The translations under genes were made by a program, and so were the position numbers. Positions 1-8,964 of a stretch of 64,000 nucleotides of DNA are shown here, one piece after another (positions within the stretch are counted from its first letter, which is position 1; every line of letters starts with the position of its first letter). The notes under the pieces were generated by a model. It did no database searches and had not been told where the DNA came from. It was given only the letters and a program-made list of their open reading frames with translations. The stretch is taken from assembly GCA_021773015.1 (NCBI GenBank), contig JAJFKW010000001.1, positions 372,001-436,000 on the forward strand, in the 5' to 3' direction. Source of the DNA: Woeseia sp. (GTDB taxonomy: Bacteria; Pseudomonadota; Gammaproteobacteria; Steroidobacterales; Woeseiaceae).

Positions 1-222
1 CGCTGCGGCCGCAACGGCTTCCAGCAAGTTTGATACGTTCTCTAACGCCGACAGCACTACAAGCGGCCGTCGCCCATCTGCGAGGCAAGCGCGCACCTGA
101 GTTGCGATAGTTGGCCAATTGCCTGCTGCAGACACACTGCTACCGCCGAATTTCAATATCACCCAGTTTGCGTTTGCGATCTGGTCGCTATTGTTGGTCG
201 CTAGACCATCATTCGATTGCAT
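1..222 (-). CDS. Aspartokinase, N-terminal fragment (possibly fused to DAP decarboxylase)
   Basis: Only the first 74 codons of a leftward gene are present; the window edge cuts the rest. The ATG at 222 has a GAGAGA purine stretch about 12 bases upstream. After a poorly conserved lead of about 19 residues the peptide reads WVILKFGGSSVSAAGNW. KFGGSSV matches the aspartokinase nucleotide-binding signature KFGGTSV, and RPLVVLSAL, about 25 residues later, fits the next conserved strand. Aspartokinase phosphorylates aspartate at the head of lysine, threonine and methionine synthesis. The spacing and the NW..IA stretch resemble the fused aspartate kinase/diaminopimelate decarboxylase of some gammaproteobacteria. 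The fusion cannot be tested because the C-terminal part lies outside the window. Confidence 0.8.
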   Translation of the reverse strand, partial: MQSNDGLATNNSDQIANANWVILKFGGSSVSAAGNWPTIATQVRACLADGRRPLVVLSALENVSNLLEAVAAAA

Positions 223-246
223 TGCAGTGCTAATTCTCTCTAGTGG

Positions 247-282
247 CAAAAAAAAACCCGCTCGGACAACTCCTTGCGGGTT
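247..282 (-). terminator. Rho-independent terminator after ilvD
   Basis: Read leftward, AACCCGC and GCGGGTT form a 7-bp stem around a 14-base loop, followed by a run of T. It lies about 175 bases past the ilvD stop and just upstream of the aspartokinase start, so it probably ends the ilvD transcript and separates the two genes. Confidence 0.75.
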
Positions 283-456
283 CTATGACAATAGTCGCTG
301 TTGTTTTAGCTTCTTCTACTGCCTCTCGTACCCACGTACCTCTGGCGCGCCGTTTTGTTTTAAGAATTTTAAAGCGTCGATCATATCGAGCCTCAGCACA
401 CTACGTGGAGCGAATAATGTTTGGACGGTGGAGTTAAGCGAACAATTGCGGACAGG

Positions 457-2160
457 TCAAGTTTCGGACGCATTTTTTTCCCATTCCGGTGCTACTGTGA
501 CTGCGCCTTCGGATGCAGTACCCACCATCGCACGATACTTTGCGAGCGTCCCACGCGTGACATTGGACTTCGGCCGCTGCCATCGGTCACGTCGGCGCGC
601 CAGTTCGTCATCACTGACATTGACGTCTATCCGCTTGTCTTGCGCGTCAATCGTGATTTGGTCGCCGTCTTCGAGCAGCGCAATGGGTCCACCCAATGCG
701 GCCTCAGGAGTCACATGACCGACTACGAAACCGTGACTACCGCCAGAGAATCGACCGTCGGTAATAAGCGCAACGTCGGCGCCGAGCCCTTTGCCCATGA
801 TTGCGCTCGTCGGACTCAACATTTCTCGCATGCCCGGCCCCCCGCGTGGACCCTCGTATCGAATAACCACGACATCACCTGCCGCAACGATACCGTCGAG
901 GATAGCCTGCAGGGCAAGCTCCTCTGACGGATAAACGCGAGCGCGACCAACGAACCTTAATCCTTCTTTGCCACTGATTTTCGCAACTGCGCCATCCGGA
1001 GCAACGTTCCCGTATAGCACCACGAGATGACTATCGGCTTTGATAGGCTTGTCAAATCCTCGAACTACCGTTTGCTCAGCGGGATAGTCGTCGACATCCG
1101 ACAAGTTCTCAGCCATTGTCTTGCCGGTCACAGTTAGGCAATCGCCATGCAGCAATCCTTTATCCAACAGGCGTTTCATCAAAGGCTGAATACCGCCAAT
1201 CGCTATTAACTCGGACATCAGATATTTTCCGCTTGGTTTGACGTCAGCAAGGACCGGCACGCGCTTGCCGACCCGCTCAAAATCATCCAACGACAACGCC
1301 ACACTTGCTTCATTTGCCATGGCAAGCAGATGCAAGACCGCATTCGTGGATCCGCCCAGCGCGATAACGACAGTCATCGCATTCTCAAATGCTTCAAAGG
1401 TAAGAATATCGGAAGGTCGGATATTTCGTTCTATGAGGTTCATTACCGCCGCACCAGCACGTCGACAGTCTTCAATCTTGCTGCTTGATACTGCTTCTTG
1501 CGCCGAACTATTGCCTAAACTCAAACCTAATGCCTCAATAGCGGACGCCATCGTGTTCGCCGTATACATTCCACCGCAAGCTCCAGGACCAGGAATAGCG
1601 GTCTGCTCAACCTCCAGAAGTTGCTGATCGCTGATATTGCCGGCGGCGTGAGCGCCGACTGCTTCAAATACCGAAACAATATCGCGTCGACCGGCACCTG
1701 GTTTAATCGTGCCACCGTAGACAAAAATGGATGGCCGATTGATGCGTGCCAACGCCATTACGCATGCCGGCATATTTTTGTCGCAGCCACCAATCGTAAT
1801 AACACCATCGAAGCCCTGCGCCCCGGTTACCGCCTCAATCGAATCAGCAATAATTTCCCGCGAAACTAATGAATAGCGCATGCCCTCCGTGCCCATGGAG
1901 ATGCCGTCAGAAACGGTAATGGTATTGAAGATAACCGCCTTGCCGTCGGACTGGTCCACGCCGCTAGCCGCTTCGCGGGCTAGATCGTCGAGATGCATAT
2001 TGCACGGTGTAATCATGCTCCAGGTGGACGCGATGCCAACCTGAGGTTTTGCGAAGTCTTTTTCTTCAAAGCCAACTGCTCGCAGCATTGCCCGACTAGG
2101 CGCTTGCGCTACGCCATCGACGACAACCCGCGAATAACGGCGTAGTTGCTTTTCTTCCAT
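457..2160 (-). CDS. ilvD: Dihydroxy-acid dehydratase
   Basis: Dehydrates 2,3-dihydroxy-3-methylbutanoate and its isoleucine counterpart to the 2-keto acids, the third common step of valine and isoleucine synthesis, in the cytoplasm. The frame extends upstream to 2217, but family similarity starts at [10 protein letters not shown], so I choose the ATG at 2160 (567 aa, the short IlvD type). An AGAG lies about 9 bases upstream of that ATG. Three cysteines fit the iron-sulfur ligands: C53 in TPCNMH, C126 in GGCDKNMP and C195 in [12 protein letters not shown]. The second family signature, [16 protein letters not shown], is near the C-terminus. The cluster spacing suggests the [2Fe-2S] plant-like group, which is inference. 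Confidence 0.96.
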   Translation of the reverse strand: MEEKQLRRYSRVVVDGVAQAPSRAMLRAVGFEEKDFAKPQVGIASTWSMITPCNMHLDDLAREAASGVDQSDGKAVIFNTITVSDGISMGTEGMRYSLVSREIIADSIEAVTGAQGFDGVITIGGCDKNMPACVMALARINRPSIFVYGGTIKPGAGRRDIVSVFEAVGAHAAGNISDQQLLEVEQTAIPGPGACGGMYTANTMASAIEALGLSLGNSSAQEAVSSSKIEDCRRAGAAVMNLIERNIRPSDILTFEAFENAMTVVIALGGSTNAVLHLLAMANEASVALSLDDFERVGKRVPVLADVKPSGKYLMSELIAIGGIQPLMKRLLDKGLLHGDCLTVTGKTMAENLSDVDDYPAEQTVVRGFDKPIKADSHLVVLYGNVAPDGAVAKISGKEGLRFVGRARVYPSEELALQAILDGIVAAGDVVVIRYEGPRGGPGMREMLSPTSAIMGKGLGADVALITDGRFSGGSHGFVVGHVTPEAALGGPIALLEDGDQITIDAQDKRIDVNVSDDELARRRDRWQRPKSNVTRGTLAKYRAMVGTASEGAVTVAPEWEKNASET

Positions 2161-2340
2161 GTTGATCGCTCTTTTGTAATCCGAGAATACGCTTTGCAGG
2201 ATTCTACCTGATAGCAACTAATTTCGGGGGCAATCCGGGGAAGCGCTGATGCAAACGCGGGCGAGGTTTGCCGCAAAATCACAGTGTCTCAAGGGCGATC
2301 GTGATGGACCACTCGGATTCACGGCCAGGCGGCCGTCAAT

Positions 2341-4788
2341 CTAGCTATCGTCGTCGCGAATCATGACCGCAATGCGGCGGTAGATATTGGAATCAACCGC
2401 GTCATAATTACCTTGCAGCTCAAGCATGAACGCTTCAGAGGATTCTTTCACAACATCCTGTACAAGCGGAATCATGATTCTAGCGGATCGTTGACCCGGT
2501 GCAAAAGAAACCAATTTCGATCCGGGGTCAAAATAGTCTTCCCCTTCCGTAGCGGTCACATCAACGATGGTATATGCAATATCAATCGCAGTCTGATCAG
2601 GTTTGTATCTAACGAGGTCTATTTGTACGACCGAATCATTCTCACGTACCGCCACTTGACTCATCGCAAAGGCGATTGTATTTGCCGCTAGACTATTTTC
2701 GAATGCCCGCTGATCGTCATCCAGCAACTGTAGTTTGATTCTTGCCATCTCGTTATCTGCATAACGCGCATCTCGAACTGAAAGTTGAACCTCGCGATCA
2801 GCCTCGCGAACTGGGTCCGGTGCCATTTCGATTGTCAACCTCGCCTTGTGCTGCCCCGGACTTAATACGATTCCGCCATCGTTGCTGATCGAATATTGAC
2901 CGCTGGCTAGTGGCGATTGATTCCCAGTGAAATTCGTTTCCACTAGCTGCAATGACAATTCCTCTTCCAGGTAGTCGTCACGTACAAAATCAACCATCAC
3001 GGCACCCTCATTCTCGACAATCGTCAGACGCCAATCGCCGATTTCTTCTCCCGGTCCCGCCAGCGGGACAATTAGCGTCGCGGCACGCTCGGCGATCTGA
3101 CCATCACTGATAGTGTCGCTAGTATTGGTCGGCTGCTCGGCAGCCGCGGTATCGGCAGGGCTCGGAATATCATCACTGGCGACAGTGTTCGGCTCGACGT
3201 GGTCATCCGGCAGCCGTTGGATCGCAGCTTCATCGTGCAACGGTGCTTGTTCGCCCGATTGCGAACCGCTAGTGAGATCGGTCACTATCGATTCAGCCTC
3301 TTGCACATCGTCTACTTTCGAACCGTCCACGTGCCCTTGCGGAATCGATGTGGCAGCGCGGTCCTCGATATCAAATGACGTGCTTTCAGCGTCTGCTGAG
3401 GGTATTGGCGATACGGTAGATTCACTTTGAAACAGATTCCGTAGTTCTTCCTCCATTACAATCGCGACGCCTGCCACAAATATGAGCAGAACAACGACGT
3501 AACGCCAAGGACTGCTTCGTGCTGGCACTTCGGCAACTACTACCTGATCATCTTGGTGCACCGTAATGGGCGGCTCTTCGACACTTGTGTCGTTACGCCC
3601 ATCCGCTTTCATATCCTCTACGAATTCTTGCGGCGATGCATATCGCGTCACCCGAGAAAAAGCCAAAGCTTTTCTCAGAGCTTTCCACTGACGTTCCGAC
3701 AATTCGCCCAATCGCTGCGGCTCCATGCCTTCTTCAGCTGCTTCAGCGGCGTTGCGCGGTCCGAAAACTCTGTAGCCAGCAATGAGTCGATAGGTCAAAC
3801 AAGCTAGAGAAAAGACATCGTCCGCTGGAACAGGATCATCGCCAGTCAGCACCTGCATACTCGAATATGCTGGCGTCGCTGCCTTCAGTATCGATGGATC
3901 GAAATCGCTGTCTGCCTGGCGTTGTTTCTGCTCGATTCTTGCCACGCCAAAGTCAATCAATTTGACGTCGCCATCGGGCAAAATCATGACGTTGCCGGGT
4001 TTTATGTCGGCGTGCACGACCCCCAATTTGTGTGCGTACTGCAGGGCTTTACCAACTTGCCCAACAATGTCCAGAGTGGTCACGAGATCGATCTTCTTGG
4101 TCGCGGTGTCATCGAGAATCTGTGCAAGCGTCCGCCCGTCTAGCCATTCCATGACCATGAAGTACAAATCGTCTTCGCGGTCGAGATCAATGAAACGGAC
4201 GATGTTCGGGTGCGTTAGGTATCGGGTTTTGGCTGCTTCTTGTTGCAACGCTCGCAGCGCTGTGCCGTTCGTCGACAATTGGGGCGTTAAGACTTTGATT
4301 GCAACCCACGGGTCGACAGCATCTGCTTCAGCAAGTCTCCGATCCAACGCCTTGTAAACCACGCCCATGCTGCCGCTGGCAATTTCTTCTTGCAGCAAAA
4401 ATCGATCGCGCAGTACCGAGCCAACCTGAAGCCGTTGTCCCGGACTCGCACTGTCGAATTGTGGCGCCTCGATAATCGCGGTCGAATCGAGATCATCACT
4501 GTTGTCGAAAGGTTGCTCAACACCGATAGCGGTGGGAACGTCTTCGGTTACTATTCGGTCGATCAACTTTTGCACAAGTTGAAACGACTCCTCGCGAAGA
4601 TCACCACGGTCATACTGTTGCTGCAAAATATTGCGGATCGTGTTTTCGCTGGCGCCGTCGCCCGCCAGCATTGACCTAATCGAGCTATGAATTTCCTGCA
4701 ACATAGCTTCGTCATTTACATGCACACGAAGCTCGCCCTCAAATTCGCTGAGCTGGTCTTCGTAAGATTTTTGTTTGCTATCTACCAT
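2341..4788 (-). CDS. Membrane Ser/Thr protein kinase with two C-terminal Calx-beta domains
   Basis: About 815 aa in three parts. Residues 1-120 are an acidic, helical N-terminus. Residues 125-395 are a Hanks-type kinase with the glycine loop ASGSMGVVYKA, the VAIK lysine (about 166), catalytic HADIKPGN (about 260) and LIDFG (about 279). After one membrane helix (about 425-445: VVVLLIFVAGVAIV) come a Ser/Asp/Thr-rich linker and two beta-sandwich segments (about 575-690 and 705-810). The second contains ATEGEDYF...FAPGQ, typical of Calx-beta domains. The topology puts the kinase inside and the Calx-beta domains in the periplasm. The combination suggests a sensor of calcium or surface ligands, which is inference. 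The frame opens with GTG directly before ATG; I use the ATG. No partner phosphatase is adjacent. Confidence 0.88.
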   Translation of the reverse strand: MVDSKQKSYEDQLSEFEGELRVHVNDEAMLQEIHSSIRSMLAGDGASENTIRNILQQQYDRGDLREESFQLVQKLIDRIVTEDVPTAIGVEQPFDNSDDLDSTAIIEAPQFDSASPGQRLQVGSVLRDRFLLQEEIASGSMGVVYKALDRRLAEADAVDPWVAIKVLTPQLSTNGTALRALQQEAAKTRYLTHPNIVRFIDLDREDDLYFMVMEWLDGRTLAQILDDTATKKIDLVTTLDIVGQVGKALQYAHKLGVVHADIKPGNVMILPDGDVKLIDFGVARIEQKQRQADSDFDPSILKAATPAYSSMQVLTGDDPVPADDVFSLACLTYRLIAGYRVFGPRNAAEAAEEGMEPQRLGELSERQWKALRKALAFSRVTRYASPQEFVEDMKADGRNDTSVEEPPITVHQDDQVVVAEVPARSSPWRYVVVLLIFVAGVAIVMEEELRNLFQSESTVSPIPSADAESTSFDIEDRAATSIPQGHVDGSKVDDVQEAESIVTDLTSGSQSGEQAPLHDEAAIQRLPDDHVEPNTVASDDIPSPADTAAAEQPTNTSDTISDGQIAERAATLIVPLAGPGEEIGDWRLTIVENEGAVMVDFVRDDYLEEELSLQLVETNFTGNQSPLASGQYSISNDGGIVLSPGQHKARLTIEMAPDPVREADREVQLSVRDARYADNEMARIKLQLLDDDQRAFENSLAANTIAFAMSQVAVRENDSVVQIDLVRYKPDQTAIDIAYTIVDVTATEGEDYFDPGSKLVSFAPGQRSARIMIPLVQDVVKESSEAFMLELQGNYDAVDSNIYRRIAVMIRDDDS

Positions 4789-4960
4789 CACGTAAATTGA
4801 ATTACTGACTTTGCCGATTGAGCTTTGAAATAATATCTACCAGTTCCACACATCGGAGCGGCGTACTTGAGCCGGTATTTTATCCTTGAACGCTGCGGAC
4901 GCTCACGGAACTGGTCGTCAAAATCTGCCTGCCGGCGCTGCCATTTGGGCTATTTATGAC

Positions 4961-6364
4961 CTATAAAACCTTTCCTGGGTTCATTATGCCCTGAGGATCC
5001 AGCGACGACTTGATAGCGCGCATAACGGATAGCTCGGTTTCCGAGCGAAATTCCTGAAGATGTTCTTTCCGCGCGATACCGATTCCATGTTCAGCGCTGA
5101 ATGTTCCAGAAAATCGGTCCACAGTCCGATAGACAAAGTCAGTAATTGCTGACTGATCTTCCAAAAAAAGATCAATCGACTGGGTTTTTGGCTGACTGAC
5201 GTTGAGATGAATATTTCCATCCCCTACGTGCCCGAACGCGACCACTCGTGCACGCGGTGAAATTTCTGCAATACCGAACTCAACGGACACAATAAATTCA
5301 CCAACACGGGATACTGGAACAGCAACATCATGCTTGATACTCGCACCTTCATTCTTCTGCGCCGCAGATATCGAGTGCCGCAGGCGCCACATTTTTTCGG
5401 CCTCGGCTTCGTTCTTAGCAACAATAGCTTCGATGATGCCATTGGTTTCAATTTCGCTCATCAATAGGTTCTCAAGTGCGCTTGTTTCGAAGTTTACTGT
5501 TGTCAACACATACCAATCGCTTGCTGTATCAAAAGGGTTGCGTAACGTAGAATCGTAGCGTTCGGCAATACGCATCGCGCGGCTGGATATTAGCTCGAAT
5601 GCCTGCGGCGACTCTCCCAGTAATGCGCGCATCCGGCCTAACAGCCGCACCGCTGCGGCGGCCGAATCAATAGCCACAAATATCGTGTTGCAATGTTTTG
5701 GTCTGGGATACAACTTCAAACAAGCCGCTGTAATCACGCCAAGCGTGCCTTCCGCGCCGATAAATATCTGCTTCAAGTCGTAGCCCGCGGTATCTTTGCG
5801 CAGCGACCGTAGACCATCGATTATGCGCCCGTCTGCCAATACAACTTCCAATCCCAAAACTTGGGCGCGTGCGGTGCCGTATCGGAGTACATTGATACCA
5901 CCGGCATTCGTGGACAAATTGCCGCCTATTTGACAACTCCCTTCCGCGGCCAGACTGAGCGGAAAGAACAGATCCAGGTCAGCCGCAACACGCTGAATTT
6001 TCTGCAAGGTGCAGCCGGCATCAACGACCATTGAAAAGTCGTCAACGTCGGTATGACGAATATTATTCATTCGGTTCAACGAGAGTAAAATCTGCTCATT
6101 ACTCTCGTCTGGAATCGCGCCACCGCAAAGACCAGTGTTACCGCCCTGCGGCACGATGCCAACACCGTGTTCCGCACAAACTTTTATCGAGGCGGAAACT
6201 TCAGCCGTGCTCGATGGTGCGATGAGTAAAGGAGACCTGCCGCGGTAGCGGCCGCGCCATTCAGTTAGGTATGGCTCTAACGATTGGGCGTCATCTATCC
6301 ATCCTCCAGCCCCAACAATGGCCTTCAGCCGATCAACAACTATCACTTTAAGCGAGCTCTGCAT
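4961..6364 (-). CDS. FAD-linked D-2-hydroxyacid (D-2-hydroxyglutarate-like) dehydrogenase
   Basis: A 467-aa flavoprotein of the GlcD/D2HGDH/D-lactate dehydrogenase family that oxidises D-2-hydroxy acids to 2-oxo acids and passes electrons to the respiratory chain. The FAD-binding part has APSSTAEV, PQGGNTGLCGGAIPD and GGNLSTNAGGINVLRYG. The C-terminal domain has GHVGDGNIHLNV and the terminal EHGIGIARKEHL. These are hallmarks of this group, closer to D-2-hydroxyglutarate dehydrogenase than to VAO oxidases. The frame runs on to 6475, but I choose the ATG at 6364, which gives a normal-length N-terminus. It overlaps the stop of the upstream dehydratase-like gene by 17 bases, so the two are probably co-translated. 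The exact substrate is inferred. Confidence 0.88.
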   Translation of the reverse strand: MQSSLKVIVVDRLKAIVGAGGWIDDAQSLEPYLTEWRGRYRGRSPLLIAPSSTAEVSASIKVCAEHGVGIVPQGGNTGLCGGAIPDESNEQILLSLNRMNNIRHTDVDDFSMVVDAGCTLQKIQRVAADLDLFFPLSLAAEGSCQIGGNLSTNAGGINVLRYGTARAQVLGLEVVLADGRIIDGLRSLRKDTAGYDLKQIFIGAEGTLGVITAACLKLYPRPKHCNTIFVAIDSAAAAVRLLGRMRALLGESPQAFELISSRAMRIAERYDSTLRNPFDTASDWYVLTTVNFETSALENLLMSEIETNGIIEAIVAKNEAEAEKMWRLRHSISAAQKNEGASIKHDVAVPVSRVGEFIVSVEFGIAEISPRARVVAFGHVGDGNIHLNVSQPKTQSIDLFLEDQSAITDFVYRTVDRFSGTFSAEHGIGIARKEHLQEFRSETELSVMRAIKSSLDPQGIMNPGKVL

Positions 6365-7322
6365 GCTTAGAAAAAGTTGTCCAATCGACGTTGCTTCCAC
6401 ACATGAGCAGCACACTTCTGCGCCCTTTAAGGGTGTCCCGAAGCGGCCCCAATAATGCTGCACTGCTCGCCGCACAGGCAGCCTCTACTGCGATCTTCAT
6501 ATTTTGAAATAAGAAGCGCATGGCGGCACTCAATTCGTCTTCTGTTAAAGTACACAACTGATCGACATTGTCTCGACACAGCGCAAAAGACATTGGCAAA
6601 GCGAACGGTGCGCCGAGACTATCTGCGATGGTACTCACTTCGTCGAGCGCCTGCGGCTCGCCTGTTTTGAAACTTCGCAACATCGAGTCTGCGCCTGCGG
6701 GCTCTACGCCGCAGATCAACGTAGTAGGCCTCAGTTGTTTGATCACATGTGACATTCCCGCACACAACCCGCCACCGCCGATAGATATCACAACCGCATC
6801 GAAGTCATCTACCTGCTCACAAATCTCGAGACCTATTGTCCCGGTTCCACGGAATGTATGTGGCCCTTCGAACGGGTGCACTAGAAAGCGCCCTTCTTCT
6901 TTCTCAATGCATTCCGCCAAGGCAAAAGCCTGATGAACATCGTCCGCAAGTATCAACTCCGCGCCATATTCTAAGCAGCGCTCGCGTCTCGCTGCATTCG
7001 CGCTCGCCAGCATGACCAGCTTCGCACTGGTATTCATCGCACGCGCGGCGAATGCTGTGGCAATTGCGTGATTGCCCGCGCTCACCGCGGTCACGCCTGC
7101 ACGCCGTTGATCATCGGACAGGTGCATCAAGACAGAAAGTGCGCCACGCGCTTTGAACGTGCCAGTCGCTTGAAGAAATTCTAACTTGGCAAATACCTCG
7201 GTCTCGCTGCCTATCGCTTGCTCCAGGGCCGGACAGCGAATGATCGGCGTGCGAACAATATGCTCGGCAAATTCGGCGCTTAGCTCTCTCACCGAATCAA
7301 CCGTGAGGATGTCAGTATTCAA
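6348..7322 (-). CDS. Threonine/serine dehydratase-like PLP enzyme
   Basis: A 324-aa fold-type II pyridoxal-phosphate enzyme. KLEFLQATGTFKARGA contains the Schiff-base lysine (K57, in the S/TFKxRG motif). SAGNHAIATAFAAR follows, and SIGGGGLCAG is the glycine loop that holds the PLP phosphate. There is no C-terminal ACT-like regulatory domain, so this is a short catabolic-type enzyme: threonine dehydratase, serine racemase or a hydroxyaspartate lyase. These share the same motifs and cannot be separated by eye. It likely converts a beta-hydroxy amino acid to a 2-oxo acid plus ammonia. It overlaps the following D-2-hydroxyacid dehydrogenase gene by 17 bases, and the pairing hints at one catabolic route. 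Confidence 0.87.
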   Translation of the reverse strand: MNTDILTVDSVRELSAEFAEHIVRTPIIRCPALEQAIGSETEVFAKLEFLQATGTFKARGALSVLMHLSDDQRRAGVTAVSAGNHAIATAFAARAMNTSAKLVMLASANAARRERCLEYGAELILADDVHQAFALAECIEKEEGRFLVHPFEGPHTFRGTGTIGLEICEQVDDFDAVVISIGGGGLCAGMSHVIKQLRPTTLICGVEPAGADSMLRSFKTGEPQALDEVSTIADSLGAPFALPMSFALCRDNVDQLCTLTEDELSAAMRFLFQNMKIAVEAACAASSAALLGPLRDTLKGRRSVLLMCGSNVDWTTFSKHAELA

Positions 7323-7682
7323 TGAGATTCCTCCGTAGCGATAGCGCCCCAGCCACTAGTTTCGGCGTCTGGTGCGACGCAAACGTTGCGCGCTGAATTA
7401 GCCTGGCAGACGGTGCGAAATGGCCGATTATTATGTTAAACATGAGAATTTCGTGTGCTGCCCATTTTTAAGGATATGAAATACCTACTAGTGATTCTTC
7501 GATAATACTTGCGCTGTTGGCGGGGTTTGATTACTTTCATTGAACAGATACTGTAAAGCAAACAATGCCAAGCCTTGGGGAAACTAACAACCATCGGACT
7601 GGCCGATCCATAATCGGTCAACGGGCATCCTTGCTCCGGAAGATAGTCATCGTTCCAATTTGCTCAATTTCGCGGCACGACT
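7323..7682. other. Divergent intergenic region, no gene seen
   Basis: This spacer of 360 bases separates the leftward dehydratase-like gene from the rightward cyclase-like gene. It must hold promoters for both, but I could not place convincing -35/-10 pairs. The only short open frame (7436-7621) lacks a ribosome-binding site and any recognisable pattern. Confidence 0.5.
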
Positions 7683-8927
7683 ATGGAGTTTGACGAGTTA
7701 TCACAATCCGGCATACGCAGGGTAGCCGACTACTCGCCGTACCTGGACCAGCTCGCCGGACTAGCGAACGAAATGGGTCTAAAGCAACGCAGCAACTTGG
7801 TGCATCTTGAACGCTGCCTGCACACGGAATGGTCCCTTGGTCAAAATAGCATAATCAGCTGGACCCCAGTCGATGAGGGACTGCTGGTGCTAGTAGTGCC
7901 GCATTACGCGATTGCCGAGTATACCGCAGCCAATCGTAGTGACGAAGAGATAGCGACGACCGTATCCGCCCGCTTTATCACTGAATTAATATCGGGGGAT
8001 AGACAACTCACGCTGACACAGATGCAGAAAGTGTCTCGATTGCTTGACGTTCAGCCTAAGCTGATCCCGCTCCGTCAGCCGCTGAGCACGCATCCGGTCG
8101 AAATACAGATTGTAGAGAAAATGATTCGCCGATACGGGATCAACTACGTTGCCAGTCGCGCGGTGACGCTGTTCGATATCGTCGGCTTTGGCTTGCTAAC
8201 GCCGTTCGAACAAATGACCCAGCTCAATAGTCTGTCCTATTCGCTGAATTCTGCGCACGCGAAGATGCTTGAGCTCGATGTCGGTATCAACTTCGCCCGC
8301 TCTTCCAGCGGCGACGGCTTCTACATTTGGAATCGCGATCATGGCCTGGAAGCAAACGTCAATTTGTACCACTTTATGCATATCGTACTAGCCGACAATG
8401 CCATCGCTCGCAGCAAAACGACCTCCAAGGCAGTACCGCGACTGAGGGCCTGCTTTCACGTCGGCAGTTGCTACGAATTCCACCAGGCCGAGGGTCTAAA
8501 CCCCACAACCCACGACTTTATTGTCGGCGACGTTACGATCGAGCTGGCGCGCATGATTGAGGCCGCCATGCCCGGTCAGATTCTGGTCGGCGAGTTCGTT
8601 GCGGAAATACAAACGGACTCACTGAGTTCCACATCGTCACAAATTAATCTCGACGCGGTTACGTTTTTGCAACGCGCACAAGGCAACCTCGCAAAATTGA
8701 GTGGTTTAGAACTGTCAGGCGAACGAGTATCGGCGATCAAATGCTATTTGACCGGCGAAAGAATGGAAAACGGCGACTTCACAATCAGGCGCATACAAAT
8801 CAAGGACAAACACGGTCTCTCTCGCACGGCATACAATGCCAAGGTCAACATATACCGCGACCAGGCGCAGCCCATTTTGTTAGGGATAGAAGATAAGAAA
8901 CTGGTGCCGCAAAGACAAAGCGCCTGA
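7683..8927 (+). CDS. Class III adenylate/guanylate cyclase-like protein, divergent
   Basis: 414 aa. Residues 1-155 match no family I recognise. Residues 158-350 fit the class III nucleotide cyclase fold. TLFDIVGFG supplies the first metal-binding Asp (D165). SSGDGFYIW supplies the second (D211), 46 residues later, which is the usual spacing. ACFHVG then matches the RIGIHxG strand, and GDVTIELARMIEAAMPGQILVGE matches GD.VN.AARLE..A.PGQIL. As I align it, the catalytic Asn of VNxAxR is replaced by Ile while the Arg is kept, so the protein may be a weak cyclase or a non-catalytic nucleotide sensor. There is no signal peptide or membrane helix. An exported TPR/TonB-C protein follows 37 bases downstream and may share the transcript. 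Confidence 0.62.
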   Translation: MEFDELSQSGIRRVADYSPYLDQLAGLANEMGLKQRSNLVHLERCLHTEWSLGQNSIISWTPVDEGLLVLVVPHYAIAEYTAANRSDEEIATTVSARFITELISGDRQLTLTQMQKVSRLLDVQPKLIPLRQPLSTHPVEIQIVEKMIRRYGINYVASRAVTLFDIVGFGLLTPFEQMTQLNSLSYSLNSAHAKMLELDVGINFARSSSGDGFYIWNRDHGLEANVNLYHFMHIVLADNAIARSKTTSKAVPRLRACFHVGSCYEFHQAEGLNPTTHDFIVGDVTIELARMIEAAMPGQILVGEFVAEIQTDSLSSTSSQINLDAVTFLQRAQGNLAKLSGLELSGERVSAIKCYLTGERMENGDFTIRRIQIKDKHGLSRTAYNAKVNIYRDQAQPILLGIEDKKLVPQRQSA

Positions 8928-8964
8928 CCACTACAAACTAAGCGCATTGATAGAGGAGCATACG

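Noticed and set aside
119-718. Rightward 199-codon frame over ilvD and its terminator
   Set aside because: It runs across a terminator and antisense to conserved genes, with no family pattern.
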